Assembly: GCF_900103485.1 (NCBI RefSeq)
Contig: NZ_FNHW01000001.1
Span: 841,418-905,417, forward strand
DNA from: Fictibacillus solisalsi
Lineage (GTDB): Bacteria; Bacillota; Bacilli; Bacillales; Fictibacillaceae
Length of the DNA: 64,000 nucleotides
Direction: 5' to 3'
In this document: positions 17,804 to 26,061 of the stretch, piece by piece
Position numbering within the stretch: the stretch's first letter is position 1
Layout: each line of letters opens with the position of its first letter
Translations under genes and position numbers: made by a program
Notes under the pieces: generated by a model
Told to the model about the DNA's origin: nothing
Databases searched by the model: none
What the model saw: only the letters and a program-made list of their open reading frames with translations

Positions 17804-18294
17804 ATAATAAATTTACGGATATTTTTTATTGGGTTATCCTTGTTTCTTCCATCTCCATAATAAAAATGGACCGGTCCGTCTTCTCTTAGCGGTTTTCCTT
17901 CTAGAGAGAATCCCAATATAGCCTTCATGCCCTCTTCCAACGGCAGTTCCACATTTTCATCATCTGACTGCACTTCAAGGACAGTAGCATTGGCATCAGG
18001 TTCGGCATTTTTAATAAAATGGGACAGGGCAATGGCAAATGTACCGGTTGAAATCGTTTCTTTTAACGATTTATTGGGTTTGTTTTTCTTTTCTGGAGGT
18101 GCAGAGCCTTCTATCAATTCTCTGTCCCAATGGGAGGATACTGCTTTTAAATATTTTTCCTCTTCGGTTTCCAGATCTTCATCGCGGTCAAAATAAGTGG
18201 TCAGGTCAAACTTTCTCTCATCGAAAATAAAAACACCCGGATCAATGGCAAGTTTGTATTTTACGTTTCCCGTCATTTCCAGAACAAAATCCAT
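17797..18294 (-). CDS. ylaL: Conserved protein YlaL
   Basis: This is a 165-residue soluble acidic protein. The N-terminus (MDFVLEMTGNVKYKLAIDPG) and the C-terminal block LREDGPVHFYYGDG match my memory of B. subtilis YlaL. No catalytic motif is obvious and no function is known. ATG 18294 follows TAGGAGC. It is convergent with ylaK and divergent from ylaN, which is the B. subtilis arrangement apart from the missing glutaminase gene ylaM. Confidence 0.78.
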   Translation of the reverse strand: MDFVLEMTGNVKYKLAIDPGVFIFDERKFDLTTYFDRDEDLETEEEKYLKAVSSHWDRELIEGSAPPEKKNKPNKSLKETISTGTFAIALSHFIKNAEPDANATVLEVQSDDENVELPLEEGMKAILGFSLEGKPLREDGPVHFYYGDGRNKDNPIKNIRKFIIK

Positions 18295-18374
18295 AGTACC
18301 AAGCTCCTATATGTTGTATAGTAATGTTATATGCATATTCATTCTAACATGAATAAGCATAATACGGTAATTTG

Positions 18375-18403
18375 TTGATTTTTTGCCTGTGTCGCGCTAT
18401 ATT
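18375..18403 (+). promoter_or_regulatory. SigA promoter of ylaN
   Basis: TTGATT (18375-18380), a 17-bp spacer and TATATT (18398-18403). The predicted start near 18410 leaves a leader of about 30 nt with the GGAGGG ribosome site. Confidence 0.7.
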
Positions 18404-18440
18404 AAAGAGTAGAAAGCCAGAGTAGAACGGAGGGATTATA

Positions 18441-18722
18441 TTGTCACCTGAGATGGCAACAGGACATCGTGAAAAGGCATTTGAACTGTTACAGGCGGAT
18501 GCAGCGAAGATTCTGAAATTAATCGAAGTGCAGATGGAAAACCTGACAATGCCTCAATGTCCCCTCTATGAGGAAGTGCTGGATACCCAGATGTTCGGAC
18601 TCTCCCGGGAGATTGATTTTGCAGTAAGGCTGAACCTGGTGGATGAAGAAGATGGAAAAGGTTTGCTAGAATCACTCGAACGCCAGCTAACCGCTTTGCA
18701 TGAAGCATCCATGCGGAAATAA
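18441..18722 (+). CDS. ylaN: Fe(II)-binding Fur-interacting protein YlaN
   Basis: This is a 93-residue helical protein. It has the invariant family block [20 protein letters not shown] followed by [14 protein letters not shown]. Work on B. subtilis and Staphylococcus homologues indicates that YlaN binds Fe(II), interacts with Fur, and is needed under iron limitation; that is family knowledge. The start is TTG 18441, a few bases after CGGAGGGA. A clear promoter precedes it and a terminator follows, so it is monocistronic, located just before ftsW as in B. subtilis. Confidence 0.93.
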   Translation: MSPEMATGHREKAFELLQADAAKILKLIEVQMENLTMPQCPLYEEVLDTQMFGLSREIDFAVRLNLVDEEDGKGLLESLERQLTALHEASMRK

Positions 18723-18728
18723 TAAATG

Positions 18729-18762
18729 ACTCAAACCGTCGGCGAATGGTTTGAGTTTTTTT
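18729..18762 (+). terminator. ylaN terminator
   Basis: ACTCAAACC and GGTTTGAGT form a 9-bp stem followed by seven T. Confidence 0.88.
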
Positions 18763-18874
18763 ATTTTGAGGCTGCAATATGTGTTAAACTATTTTTAACT
18801 TCATCATACAGTGGAAAAGCGTAGAGCAGGTACGAAAACTGTTAGGGAAAAGACTACATAAAGGATGTAAGCGC

Positions 18875-20032
18875 ATGTTAAAGAAAATGTTTCGCCACTA
18901 TGACTATTCACTCGTCATTGCTATTTTGCTGTTGTGTGCAATCGGGCTTGTCATGGTGTACAGTGCAAGTATTATTGTGTCGATTAACCGGTTTGGCTAT
19001 GAAAGCAACTTCTTTTTTATACGGCAGCTTGTCTTTCTCGTTGCTGGTTTGTTTTGCTTCTTGGTCGCAATGATCATTCCCTACCAGCTATATAAAAAAA
19101 TGATCATTCCTATCGTTTTTGGGTCAATCGCGCTATTGGTAGCTGTTCTTTTTATTGGCCGTACAACAAACAATGCACAGAGCTGGATATATATCGGGAG
19201 CATTGGATTCCAGCCTTCGGAATTTGTCAAACTCGGGCTGACGATTTATCTGGCAGCGATTTTTTCAAAGAAAAAGGACAAGCTCGAAAATTTTGCAGCG
19301 AGTGCTCCGCCCATCAGTATATTCGGGGTTATTTTTATACTGATTATGAAGCAGCCTGACCTGGGGACCGGTATGATCATAGCGGCTACAACAGGAGTTA
19401 TTATCCTAAGTTCTGGAATGAAGCCCGTTCACAAGCTGTTGTTGATCGTTTCGGCAGTTCTGATTATCGCTCTGGGATCACAGGTTTTGACAGATGAACA
19501 AAAATCGAGGTTTACTGCTGCCTATGCGCCTTTTACAGATCCTGAAGGAAAAGGATTTCAGCTTGTAAACTCATATCTCGCAATTGGCCATGGCGGAATT
19601 TCAGGCACAGGACTCGGACAAAGTATTCAAAAGTACGGGTTTTTACCTGAACCGCAAACTGACTTTATTATTGCTGTCATTGCGGAAGAACTCGGCTTTT
19701 GGGGTGTGGCAATTGTTATTGGATTAATCGCCTTTGTTGTGATCAAAGGGTTTATTACTGGTTTACGCAGCAGGGATACCTACGGCAGTCTGCTTGCGTT
19801 TGGCATCTCGGGAATGGTGGGCATTCAGGCGACTGTAAACCTGGGGGCTGCCATCGGCCTGCTCCCGGTAACCGGTGTCCCGCTGCCGTTTATTTCATAT
19901 GGTGGTTCATCTCTAGTATTGCTGTTAATTTCCATGGGGATTCTCGTCAATATATCCTGTCATGTGAATTATAAAAGAAAGCATCAAAAGCCGGAACAAG
20001 CACCCGTAAAAGGAGATTTGCGAGCGGTGTAA
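18875..20032 (+). CDS. ftsW: Peptidoglycan glycosyltransferase FtsW (SEDS family)
   Basis: This polytopic membrane protein of 385 residues, about ten transmembrane helices, polymerises lipid II into septal peptidoglycan together with its class B PBP partner; pbpB in this window encodes the expected partner. SEDS hallmarks are DYSLVIAILLLCAIGLVMVYS at the N-terminus, QPSEFVKLGLT near 113 and the C-terminal PVTGVPLPFISYGGSS. ATG 18875 follows AAAGGATG. The protein could be confused with SpoVE or RodA, but its location between ylaN and pycA is that of B. subtilis ftsW. Synteny therefore supports the vegetative divisome role. Confidence 0.93.
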   Translation: MLKKMFRHYDYSLVIAILLLCAIGLVMVYSASIIVSINRFGYESNFFFIRQLVFLVAGLFCFLVAMIIPYQLYKKMIIPIVFGSIALLVAVLFIGRTTNNAQSWIYIGSIGFQPSEFVKLGLTIYLAAIFSKKKDKLENFAASAPPISIFGVIFILIMKQPDLGTGMIIAATTGVIILSSGMKPVHKLLLIVSAVLIIALGSQVLTDEQKSRFTAAYAPFTDPEGKGFQLVNSYLAIGHGGISGTGLGQSIQKYGFLPEPQTDFIIAVIAEELGFWGVAIVIGLIAFVVIKGFITGLRSRDTYGSLLAFGISGMVGIQATVNLGAAIGLLPVTGVPLPFISYGGSSLVLLLISMGILVNISCHVNYKRKHQKPEQAPVKGDLRAV

Positions 20033-20059
20033 TTCCGGGAAAAAGAGGGAGAGATACCG

Positions 20060-23000
20060 ATGTCACAAAAGCCGATCAGAAAAATACTCGTCGCCAACCG
20101 CGGCGAGATTGCGATTCGTATTTTCCGTGCCTGCACGGAATTGGGGATACGGACAGTAGCGGTATATTCAAAGGAAGATTCTGGGTCTTATCATCGCTAT
20201 AAAGCAGATGAAGCCTATTTGGTCGGAGAAGGAAAGAAGCCGATTGATGCTTATCTGGATGTTGAAGGCATTATCGGCATTGCAAAAAAGAATGGGATAG
20301 ATGCTATCCATCCCGGATACGGCTTCTTATCCGAGAATATTCATTTTGCAAAACGCTGCGCCGAGGAAAATATCGTTTTTATTGGGCCCAAAGAAGAGCA
20401 TCTGATCATGTTTGGCGACAAGGTGAAAGCAAGAGAAGTGGCGGTCAGTGCCGGGCTGCCGGTTATACCGGGGAGCGATGGCCCGGTAGGCAGCCTGGAT
20501 GAGGTAAAATCTTTTGCTAAAGTTCATGGATATCCTGTTATTATTAAGGCCTCGCTCGGAGGCGGCGGAAGAGGCATGAGAATTGTCCGAAGCGAAAATT
20601 CACTTGCCGAGGGCTATGAACGTGCGAAATCTGAAGCAAAAGCGGCATTTGGCGAGGACCAGGTATATGTTGAAAAGTTTATTGAAAAGCCAAAACATAT
20701 CGAGGTTCAAATATTGGCGGATTCGTCAGGCAATATCGTCCACCTCTTCGAAAGGGACTGTTCCGTTCAGAGAAGACATCAAAAAGTGGTAGAGGTTGCA
20801 CCAAGTGTTGGTCTCGATATCAGTCTGCGGCAAGAAATCTGCCGTGCGGCAGTTCAGCTCATGTCGCATATCAGCTATTTAAATGCTGGAACGGTCGAGT
20901 TCTTGGTAACCGGCAGCGGTGAATTTTATTTTATAGAAGTGAACCCAAGAGTTCAGGTTGAACATACGATCACGGAAATGATTACTGGGGTCGACATTGT
21001 TCAATCACAAATCTTGATTGCCCAGGGGAACCAGCTGCATGGCGACATAATTGGTGTCCCGAGGCAGGAAGAGATCGCCTGTCATGGATTTGCCATCCAG
21101 TGCAGGGTTACAACTGAAGATCCGTCCAATCAGTTTATGCCCGATACAGGGAGAATCAATGTGTACCGGTCAGGCGGCGGATTTGGGGTCAGACTTGATG
21201 CAGGAAACGGATTTCAGGGGGCTGTGATCACCCCCCACTATGACTCATTGCTCGTTAAGCTCTCAACATGGGCACTTACCTTTGAACAGGCTGCAGCCAA
21301 AATGTTGAGGAATTTAAAAGAGTTCCGGATCAGGGGGATTAAAACCAACATTGAATTTCTTGAAAATGTCGTAAAGCACGAGTCATTCCTTTCAGGCGAT
21401 TATGACACTTCTTTTATTGACACATCGAGCGAGCTGTTTATTTTTCCAAAGAAAAAAGATCGCGGAACGAAGATGCTCAGCTACATAGGTTCCACGACCA
21501 TTAACGGTTTTCCCGGCATTGAAAAAGTGCAAAAGAAAGCTTTTCATAAGCCCAGTGTGCTATCTGATTCCATATCAGACACGTTCCCTGATGGAACGAA
21601 GCAAATTCTTGAACAGAAAGGTGCCGAAGGGCTCGCTCAATGGATTCAGGAACAAAATAATGTTTTACTTACCGATACGACGTTTCGGGACAGCCACCAA
21701 TCTCTCCTGGCTACAAGAGTAAGAACGCACGACCTTCTTCAAGCGGCAGAGCCGACTGCAAAACTGTGGCCCGCCATGTTTTCCATGGAGATGTGGGGAG
21801 GAGCGACGTTTGATGTTGCGTACCGTTTTTTAAATGAAGATCCATGGGAAAGGCTTTTGAAGCTTCGTGATAAGGTTCCCAATATTTTGTTTCAAATGCT
21901 TCTGAGGGCATCCAATGCAGTTGGCTATAAAAACTACCCCGATAATGTTATTGAAGAATTTGTTGAAAAATCAAGTGAAGCAGGTATTGATGTTTTCAGG
22001 ATATTTGACAGCCTAAACTGGGTCGAAGGCATGACCGTTGCCATCGATTCGGTGAGAAGAAGCGGAAAGGTTGCAGAGGCAGCAGTATGCTATACCGGAG
22101 ATATCCTCGATCCCGGCCGTACCAAATATAATGCACAATATTATATTGATTTGGCGAAGGAGCTGGAGGCATCAGGGGCCCATATTCTCGGCATAAAAGA
22201 TATGGCAGGTCTGCTTAAGCCACAGGCTGCCTATGAGCTTGTTTCACGATTAAAGGAGAATGTGGGGATTCCTATCCATCTCCATACCCATGATACGAGC
22301 GGAAATGGCATTTTTACATATTCCAAAGCCATTGATGCCGGCGTTGACATTGTCGATGTTGCAATCAGTTCCATGGCAGGAGGCACCTCACAGCCGTCAG
22401 CCAATTCATTATATTATGCGTTGTCCGGCCACGATCGCCAGCCAGTGGCCGATATCAATAATTTGCAGCGATTAAGTTCCTATTGGGAGGACGTCCGCCA
22501 TTACTACCAGGGATTTGAAAGCGGTATGAACGCTCCCGATCCGGAAGTTTATGAGCATGAAATGCCTGGCGGTCAATTCAGCAATTTGAAGCAGCAGGCT
22601 AAAGCAGTGGGGCTGGAAGAGAAATGGGACCTTGTCAAGCAAATGTACAGGCGTGTAAACGATATGTTTGGTGATGTGGTTAAAGTTACACCTTCATCTA
22701 AAATTGTGGGTGACATGGCCTTGTTTATGGTTCAGAACCAATTGAGCGAGGACGATGTGTATGAACAAGGAGAAAAGCTTGACTTTCCGGATTCTGTTGT
22801 AGAGTTCTTCCAGGGTTACATTGGACAGCCGTACCAGGGCTTTCCTAAAGAGCTTCAGCAGCTGATCTTAAAAGGAAGGGAGCACATTACCAAGCGCCCT
22901 GGAGAATTGCTTGAAGCGGCGGACTTTTTGGATATTAAGGAAACCTTGTTCCATAAACTTAACCGGCAGGTCACAAGCTTCGACGCAATATCGTATGCGC

Positions 23001-23506
23001 TGTATCCAAAGGTGTTTTTGAAACGGGAAAAAATGTTTGACCAATATGGTGATCTCTCTGTCCTTGACACCCCAACCTTCTTCTATGGAATGAGCCTGGG
23101 TGAAGAACTAGAGGTGGAAATTGAAAAGGGGAAAACACTGATCGTCCGTCTGGTTTCTATTGGTGAGCCACATCTCGATGGTACGCGAGTCGTTTATTTT
23201 GAATTAAACGGCCAGCCGCGGGAAGTCGTAATTAAAGATGAGAGCGTAAAATCTGCCGTTGCAGTGAAGCAAAAAGTCGATCCGGCAAATCCTGCTCATA
23301 TTGGTGCAGGAATGCCCGGTACCGTCGTAAAGGTACTGGTGGAAAAAGGGGAAAAAGTTAAAAAGGGGGATCACTTGATGATCACCGAAGCCATGAAGAT
23401 GGAAACCACAGTACAAGCTCCATTTGATGGTATTGTAAAAGAAATTTATGCAAGCAACAGTGAAGCAATAAGTCCTGGAGATTTATTGGTTGAGCTGGAA
23501 AAATAA
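20060..23506 (+). CDS. pycA: Pyruvate carboxylase
   Basis: This biotin enzyme makes oxaloacetate from pyruvate, bicarbonate and ATP to refill the TCA cycle. The 1148 residues hold the biotin carboxylase domain (about 5-455, with KASLGGGGRGMR in the ATP loop near 165-176), the carboxyltransferase barrel (about 530-800, TDTTFRDSHQSLLATR near 543), the tetramerisation/allosteric region, and a C-terminal biotin carrier domain with biotinyl Lys about 1113 in EAMKMETT. ATG 20060 follows GAGGGAGAG, 27 bases after ftsW, so partial cotranscription with ftsW is possible. Acetyl-CoA activation is typical of the family and would link it to the Pdh complex. Confidence 0.97.
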   Translation: MSQKPIRKILVANRGEIAIRIFRACTELGIRTVAVYSKEDSGSYHRYKADEAYLVGEGKKPIDAYLDVEGIIGIAKKNGIDAIHPGYGFLSENIHFAKRCAEENIVFIGPKEEHLIMFGDKVKAREVAVSAGLPVIPGSDGPVGSLDEVKSFAKVHGYPVIIKASLGGGGRGMRIVRSENSLAEGYERAKSEAKAAFGEDQVYVEKFIEKPKHIEVQILADSSGNIVHLFERDCSVQRRHQKVVEVAPSVGLDISLRQEICRAAVQLMSHISYLNAGTVEFLVTGSGEFYFIEVNPRVQVEHTITEMITGVDIVQSQILIAQGNQLHGDIIGVPRQEEIACHGFAIQCRVTTEDPSNQFMPDTGRINVYRSGGGFGVRLDAGNGFQGAVITPHYDSLLVKLSTWALTFEQAAAKMLRNLKEFRIRGIKTNIEFLENVVKHESFLSGDYDTSFIDTSSELFIFPKKKDRGTKMLSYIGSTTINGFPGIEKVQKKAFHKPSVLSDSISDTFPDGTKQILEQKGAEGLAQWIQEQNNVLLTDTTFRDSHQSLLATRVRTHDLLQAAEPTAKLWPAMFSMEMWGGATFDVAYRFLNEDPWERLLKLRDKVPNILFQMLLRASNAVGYKNYPDNVIEEFVEKSSEAGIDVFRIFDSLNWVEGMTVAIDSVRRSGKVAEAAVCYTGDILDPGRTKYNAQYYIDLAKELEASGAHILGIKDMAGLLKPQAAYELVSRLKENVGIPIHLHTHDTSGNGIFTYSKAIDAGVDIVDVAISSMAGGTSQPSANSLYYALSGHDRQPVADINNLQRLSSYWEDVRHYYQGFESGMNAPDPEVYEHEMPGGQFSNLKQQAKAVGLEEKWDLVKQMYRRVNDMFGDVVKVTPSSKIVGDMALFMVQNQLSEDDVYEQGEKLDFPDSVVEFFQGYIGQPYQGFPKELQQLILKGREHITKRPGELLEAADFLDIKETLFHKLNRQVTSFDAISYALYPKVFLKREKMFDQYGDLSVLDTPTFFYGMSLGEELEVEIEKGKTLIVRLVSIGEPHLDGTRVVYFELNGQPREVVIKDESVKSAVAVKQKVDPANPAHIGAGMPGTVVKVLVEKGEKVKKGDHLMITEAMKMETTVQAPFDGIVKEIYASNSEAISPGDLLVELEK

Positions 23507-23520
23507 TTCAGAATTCCTAA

Positions 23521-23570
23521 AAGAAGCTGATGAAGAGAAGGTTATCTTTCTCCTTGTCAGCTTCTTTTTT
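23521..23570 (+). terminator. pycA terminator
   Basis: AAGAAGCTGA and TCAGCTTCTT close a hairpin with a further AGAGAA/TTTCTC inner stem, followed by a T run. Confidence 0.88.
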
Positions 23571-23732
23571 GGGGGAGCGCGAAAAACGACAAGAAAATTC
23601 ACAAATTTGTTAAAATTTAAACATATGCCAATCGCTCCCAGATCATAGATATGATAGGGAGCCTGAGGTGTCCGGGATGAAGTATACAAACCTTCTAAAT
23701 TGTTTTATAATGATTTTGAAACCTGTCTATCA

Positions 23733-23770
23733 TATCACACCATTATGTGATAATTTTCGACATTATGTGA
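23733..23770. promoter_or_regulatory. Repeated TGTGA elements upstream of ctaB
   Basis: The decamer CATTATGTGA occurs at 23741-23750 and again at 23761-23770, a spacing of exactly 20 bp. An inverted copy upstream creates TATCACA-N6-TGTGATA (23733-23752). The block lies 23-60 bp before the -35 box of the ctaB promoter. ResD, which controls cta genes in B. subtilis, recognises TTTGTGAAT-like sites, and the forward repeats resemble these. The assignment to ResD is inference. Confidence 0.5.
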
Positions 23771-23792
23771 AAAAAGATAGGCATTTTACATA

Positions 23793-23821
23793 TTGATTTC
23801 CGTTTCATTACTATTTAGAAT
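23793..23821 (+). promoter_or_regulatory. SigA promoter of ctaB
   Basis: TTGATT (23793-23798), a 17-bp spacer and TAGAAT (23816-23821). The predicted start near 23828 gives a leader of about 60 nt carrying AAAGGAGGTG. Confidence 0.75.
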
Positions 23822-23889
23822 AAAATATGGCATTTTAAATGGATAATTTTGAAATGGATGGAAACTTACCTGTAAAGGAGGTGTATGCG

Positions 23890-24825
23890 GTGAGCAAAAC
23901 GGAAACAACTCTTGGGGCAGCTGACAAAGTGGTGAAACCGAACCCTTTAACCGAAGCAAATCCGGCAGGTACGTGGAGAGACTATCTTACCCTTGCGAAA
24001 ATGGGTATTGTAATCTCGAACCTCATTACCGTCTTTGCAGGATCCTTCCTTGCAATCAAGTACAACCATCTTCTGTTTATGGATAAGCTTGTTGTTCTAT
24101 CATTGGCTGTATTGGGTTCCGCCCTTATCATTGCCGGGGGGTGCTGTCTCAACAATTACATAGACCGTGATATCGACGGCCTGATGGAACGAACGAAGGA
24201 AAGACCGACAGTAACCGGGAAAATAGAAGCAAACCAGGCGTTGTGGATGGGAATTATTTTATCTGCCCTGGGCGTCATCTTCCTTGCAATGACAACGCTA
24301 ACAGCTGCAGTTTTTGGACTGATCGGACTTTTTGTATACGTGGTTGTATATACGATGTGGCTGAAAAGAACCCATTCAATCAACACGGTGATTGGAGGAA
24401 TTTCCGGTGCAATGCCTCCGTTGATCGGGTGGGCGGCAGTAGACCCGGGTCTCGCTCATACGGCATGGATCCTGTTCTTGATCCTGTTCTTATGGCAGCC
24501 TCCCCATTTTCTTGCCCTCGCCATGAAGCGTTGCGAAGAATACAGAAAAGCAGGTATTCCTATGCTTCCCGTTGTGTCGGGATTTAAAATGACAAAACGC
24601 CAGATGGTCTGGTATGTATCCGCTTTAATTCCAGTCTCTCTTTATCTTTATCCATTTGGCAAAGTGTACACCATCTTAGCTGCCATCATGGGTTTGTGCT
24701 GGCTGGCCCTTGGTTTATCCGGACTCAGGTCAACGAATGACATCAAATGGGCAAGACAGATGTTTGTCTACTCGCTCAATTATTTGACGATTCTCTTCGT
24801 GGCTATGATTCTCGTGAACATATGA
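23890..24825 (+). CDS. ctaB: Protoheme IX farnesyltransferase (heme O synthase)
   Basis: This UbiA-family membrane prenyltransferase adds a farnesyl group to heme B to make heme O, a precursor for the caa3 oxidase. The 311 residues show the Asp-rich motif [19 protein letters not shown] near 95-113 and a second conserved loop [12 protein letters not shown] near 200, within about nine transmembrane helices. The start is GTG 23890, 6 bases after AAAGGAGGTG (23874-23883). ATG 23839 is in frame but has no ribosome site and sits only about 11 bases from the predicted transcript start. Heme A synthase (ctaA), normally divergent from ctaB in B. subtilis, is not in this gap. Confidence 0.93.
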   Translation: MSKTETTLGAADKVVKPNPLTEANPAGTWRDYLTLAKMGIVISNLITVFAGSFLAIKYNHLLFMDKLVVLSLAVLGSALIIAGGCCLNNYIDRDIDGLMERTKERPTVTGKIEANQALWMGIILSALGVIFLAMTTLTAAVFGLIGLFVYVVVYTMWLKRTHSINTVIGGISGAMPPLIGWAAVDPGLAHTAWILFLILFLWQPPHFLALAMKRCEEYRKAGIPMLPVVSGFKMTKRQMVWYVSALIPVSLYLYPFGKVYTILAAIMGLCWLALGLSGLRSTNDIKWARQMFVYSLNYLTILFVAMILVNI

Positions 24826-24991
24826 TACTGGATTTTGATGAGCAATCCCTTGTTGGAAAAATCCAGATCTTAAAGACCTTTTACATAAAAGGGCTTACAT
24901 TTTTCTTGCTATTTGCTGCTTAATGTAAATGAGACATTCGACGTTTATGCTAAGCAGGTAATAGATATAACAGCTGAACTACAACGAGAAA

Positions 24992-26026
24992 GTGGGGTTT
25001 TATGAAGTGATGAGAAAATTGCTGCGTAAAGGGCGGCTGGTTCCTTTGTTTGCAATGTTGGCGCTTCTCTTGATGGGTTGCGGTGATCCAACGCTTTCTG
25101 CGCTTTTGCCGCAGGGTGAAGTTGCTGACAAGCAATATTCATTAATGGTTCTCAGCTTGGCAATCATGATCTTTGTTTTGTTGGTCGTATTTGTAATTTA
25201 TGTATTTGTAATTATTAAGTTCAGAAAGCGCAAAGGTGACGATACCATCCCTGAGCAAGTGGAAGGGAATCATTTGCTTGAAATTCTGTGGACAGCGATT
25301 CCAATTTTGCTGTTGATCATACTTGCCGTGCCAACGGTTATGCAAACCTTCGATCTCTCAGCAAAGGATAAGCCGAAAAAGGGTGAATTGGCGCTGAAAG
25401 TAACGGGCCATCAGTATTGGTGGGAGTTTGAATATCCGAAAGAGGAGATTATCACTTCCCAGGAACTTGTGCTTCCAGTTAACACCAAGGTCCATGTAGA
25501 ATTATCTTCTGCTGATGTTATCCATTCCTTCTGGATCCCTTCACTTGCCGGAAAAACGGATACCAATCCTGGTGACGGCAGCAAAAACTACATGTGGATC
25601 GAGACAGGAAGCAAGGAACAAGTTTACAAGGGTAAATGTGCCGAGCTTTGCGGAGCTTCACATGCCTTGATGGATTTCAAAGTAAAAGTCGTGTCCAAGG
25701 ATAAGTACCAGGCCTGGGTAAACTCTTTCAAAAAAGCCAGCGGAAAAGCTACAGGCAATGCTGCCGAAGGACAAAAGATCTTTGAAAAGAACTGCCTGTC
25801 CTGCCATGCCGTTGGAAAAGAGGGCGGAAACACCGGTCCTAACCTGACAGGGTTTGGTGACAAGCAGCGAGTAGCGGGTGTCCTCGAACACAACAAAGAT
25901 AATGTTAAAAAATGGATTAAAGATCCACAAAAAGTAAAACCAGGCAACAACATGCCGAACGTGCCCCTTAACGATGAAGAAGTTGATGCAGTTGCTGACT
26001 ATCTTCTTAGTCTAAAACTTCAATAG
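24992..26026 (+). CDS. ctaC: Cytochrome c oxidase (caa3) subunit II with fused cytochrome c
   Basis: Subunit II accepts electrons through CuA. The protein is a lipoprotein: a basic N-terminus and hydrophobic stretch end at LLLMGC, with the lipidated Cys about residue 30. Two transmembrane helices follow (about 48-75 and 95-115), then the cupredoxin domain with the CuA ligands in CAELCGASHALM. A C-terminal cytochrome c domain carries CLSCHAVG, defining the caa3 type. Starts are ambiguous: GTG 24992 (listed), GTG 25007 or ATG 25010, all in frame and none with a strong ribosome site; the signal peptide works with each. A 7-bp inverted repeat, TTACATT/AATGTAA, lies upstream at 24895-24928. Confidence 0.93.
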   Translation: MGFYEVMRKLLRKGRLVPLFAMLALLLMGCGDPTLSALLPQGEVADKQYSLMVLSLAIMIFVLLVVFVIYVFVIIKFRKRKGDDTIPEQVEGNHLLEILWTAIPILLLIILAVPTVMQTFDLSAKDKPKKGELALKVTGHQYWWEFEYPKEEIITSQELVLPVNTKVHVELSSADVIHSFWIPSLAGKTDTNPGDGSKNYMWIETGSKEQVYKGKCAELCGASHALMDFKVKVVSKDKYQAWVNSFKKASGKATGNAAEGQKIFEKNCLSCHAVGKEGGNTGPNLTGFGDKQRVAGVLEHNKDNVKKWIKDPQKVKPGNNMPNVPLNDEEVDAVADYLLSLKLQ

Positions 26027-26061
26027 ACATAGGAGCTGTTTGTAAAAAGGGAGGTAAAAAG

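Noticed and set aside
23839-23889. ATG 23839 as start of ctaB.
   Set aside because: It is only about 11 bases from the predicted transcript start and has no ribosome site. GTG 23890 has AAAGGAGGTG at ideal distance.
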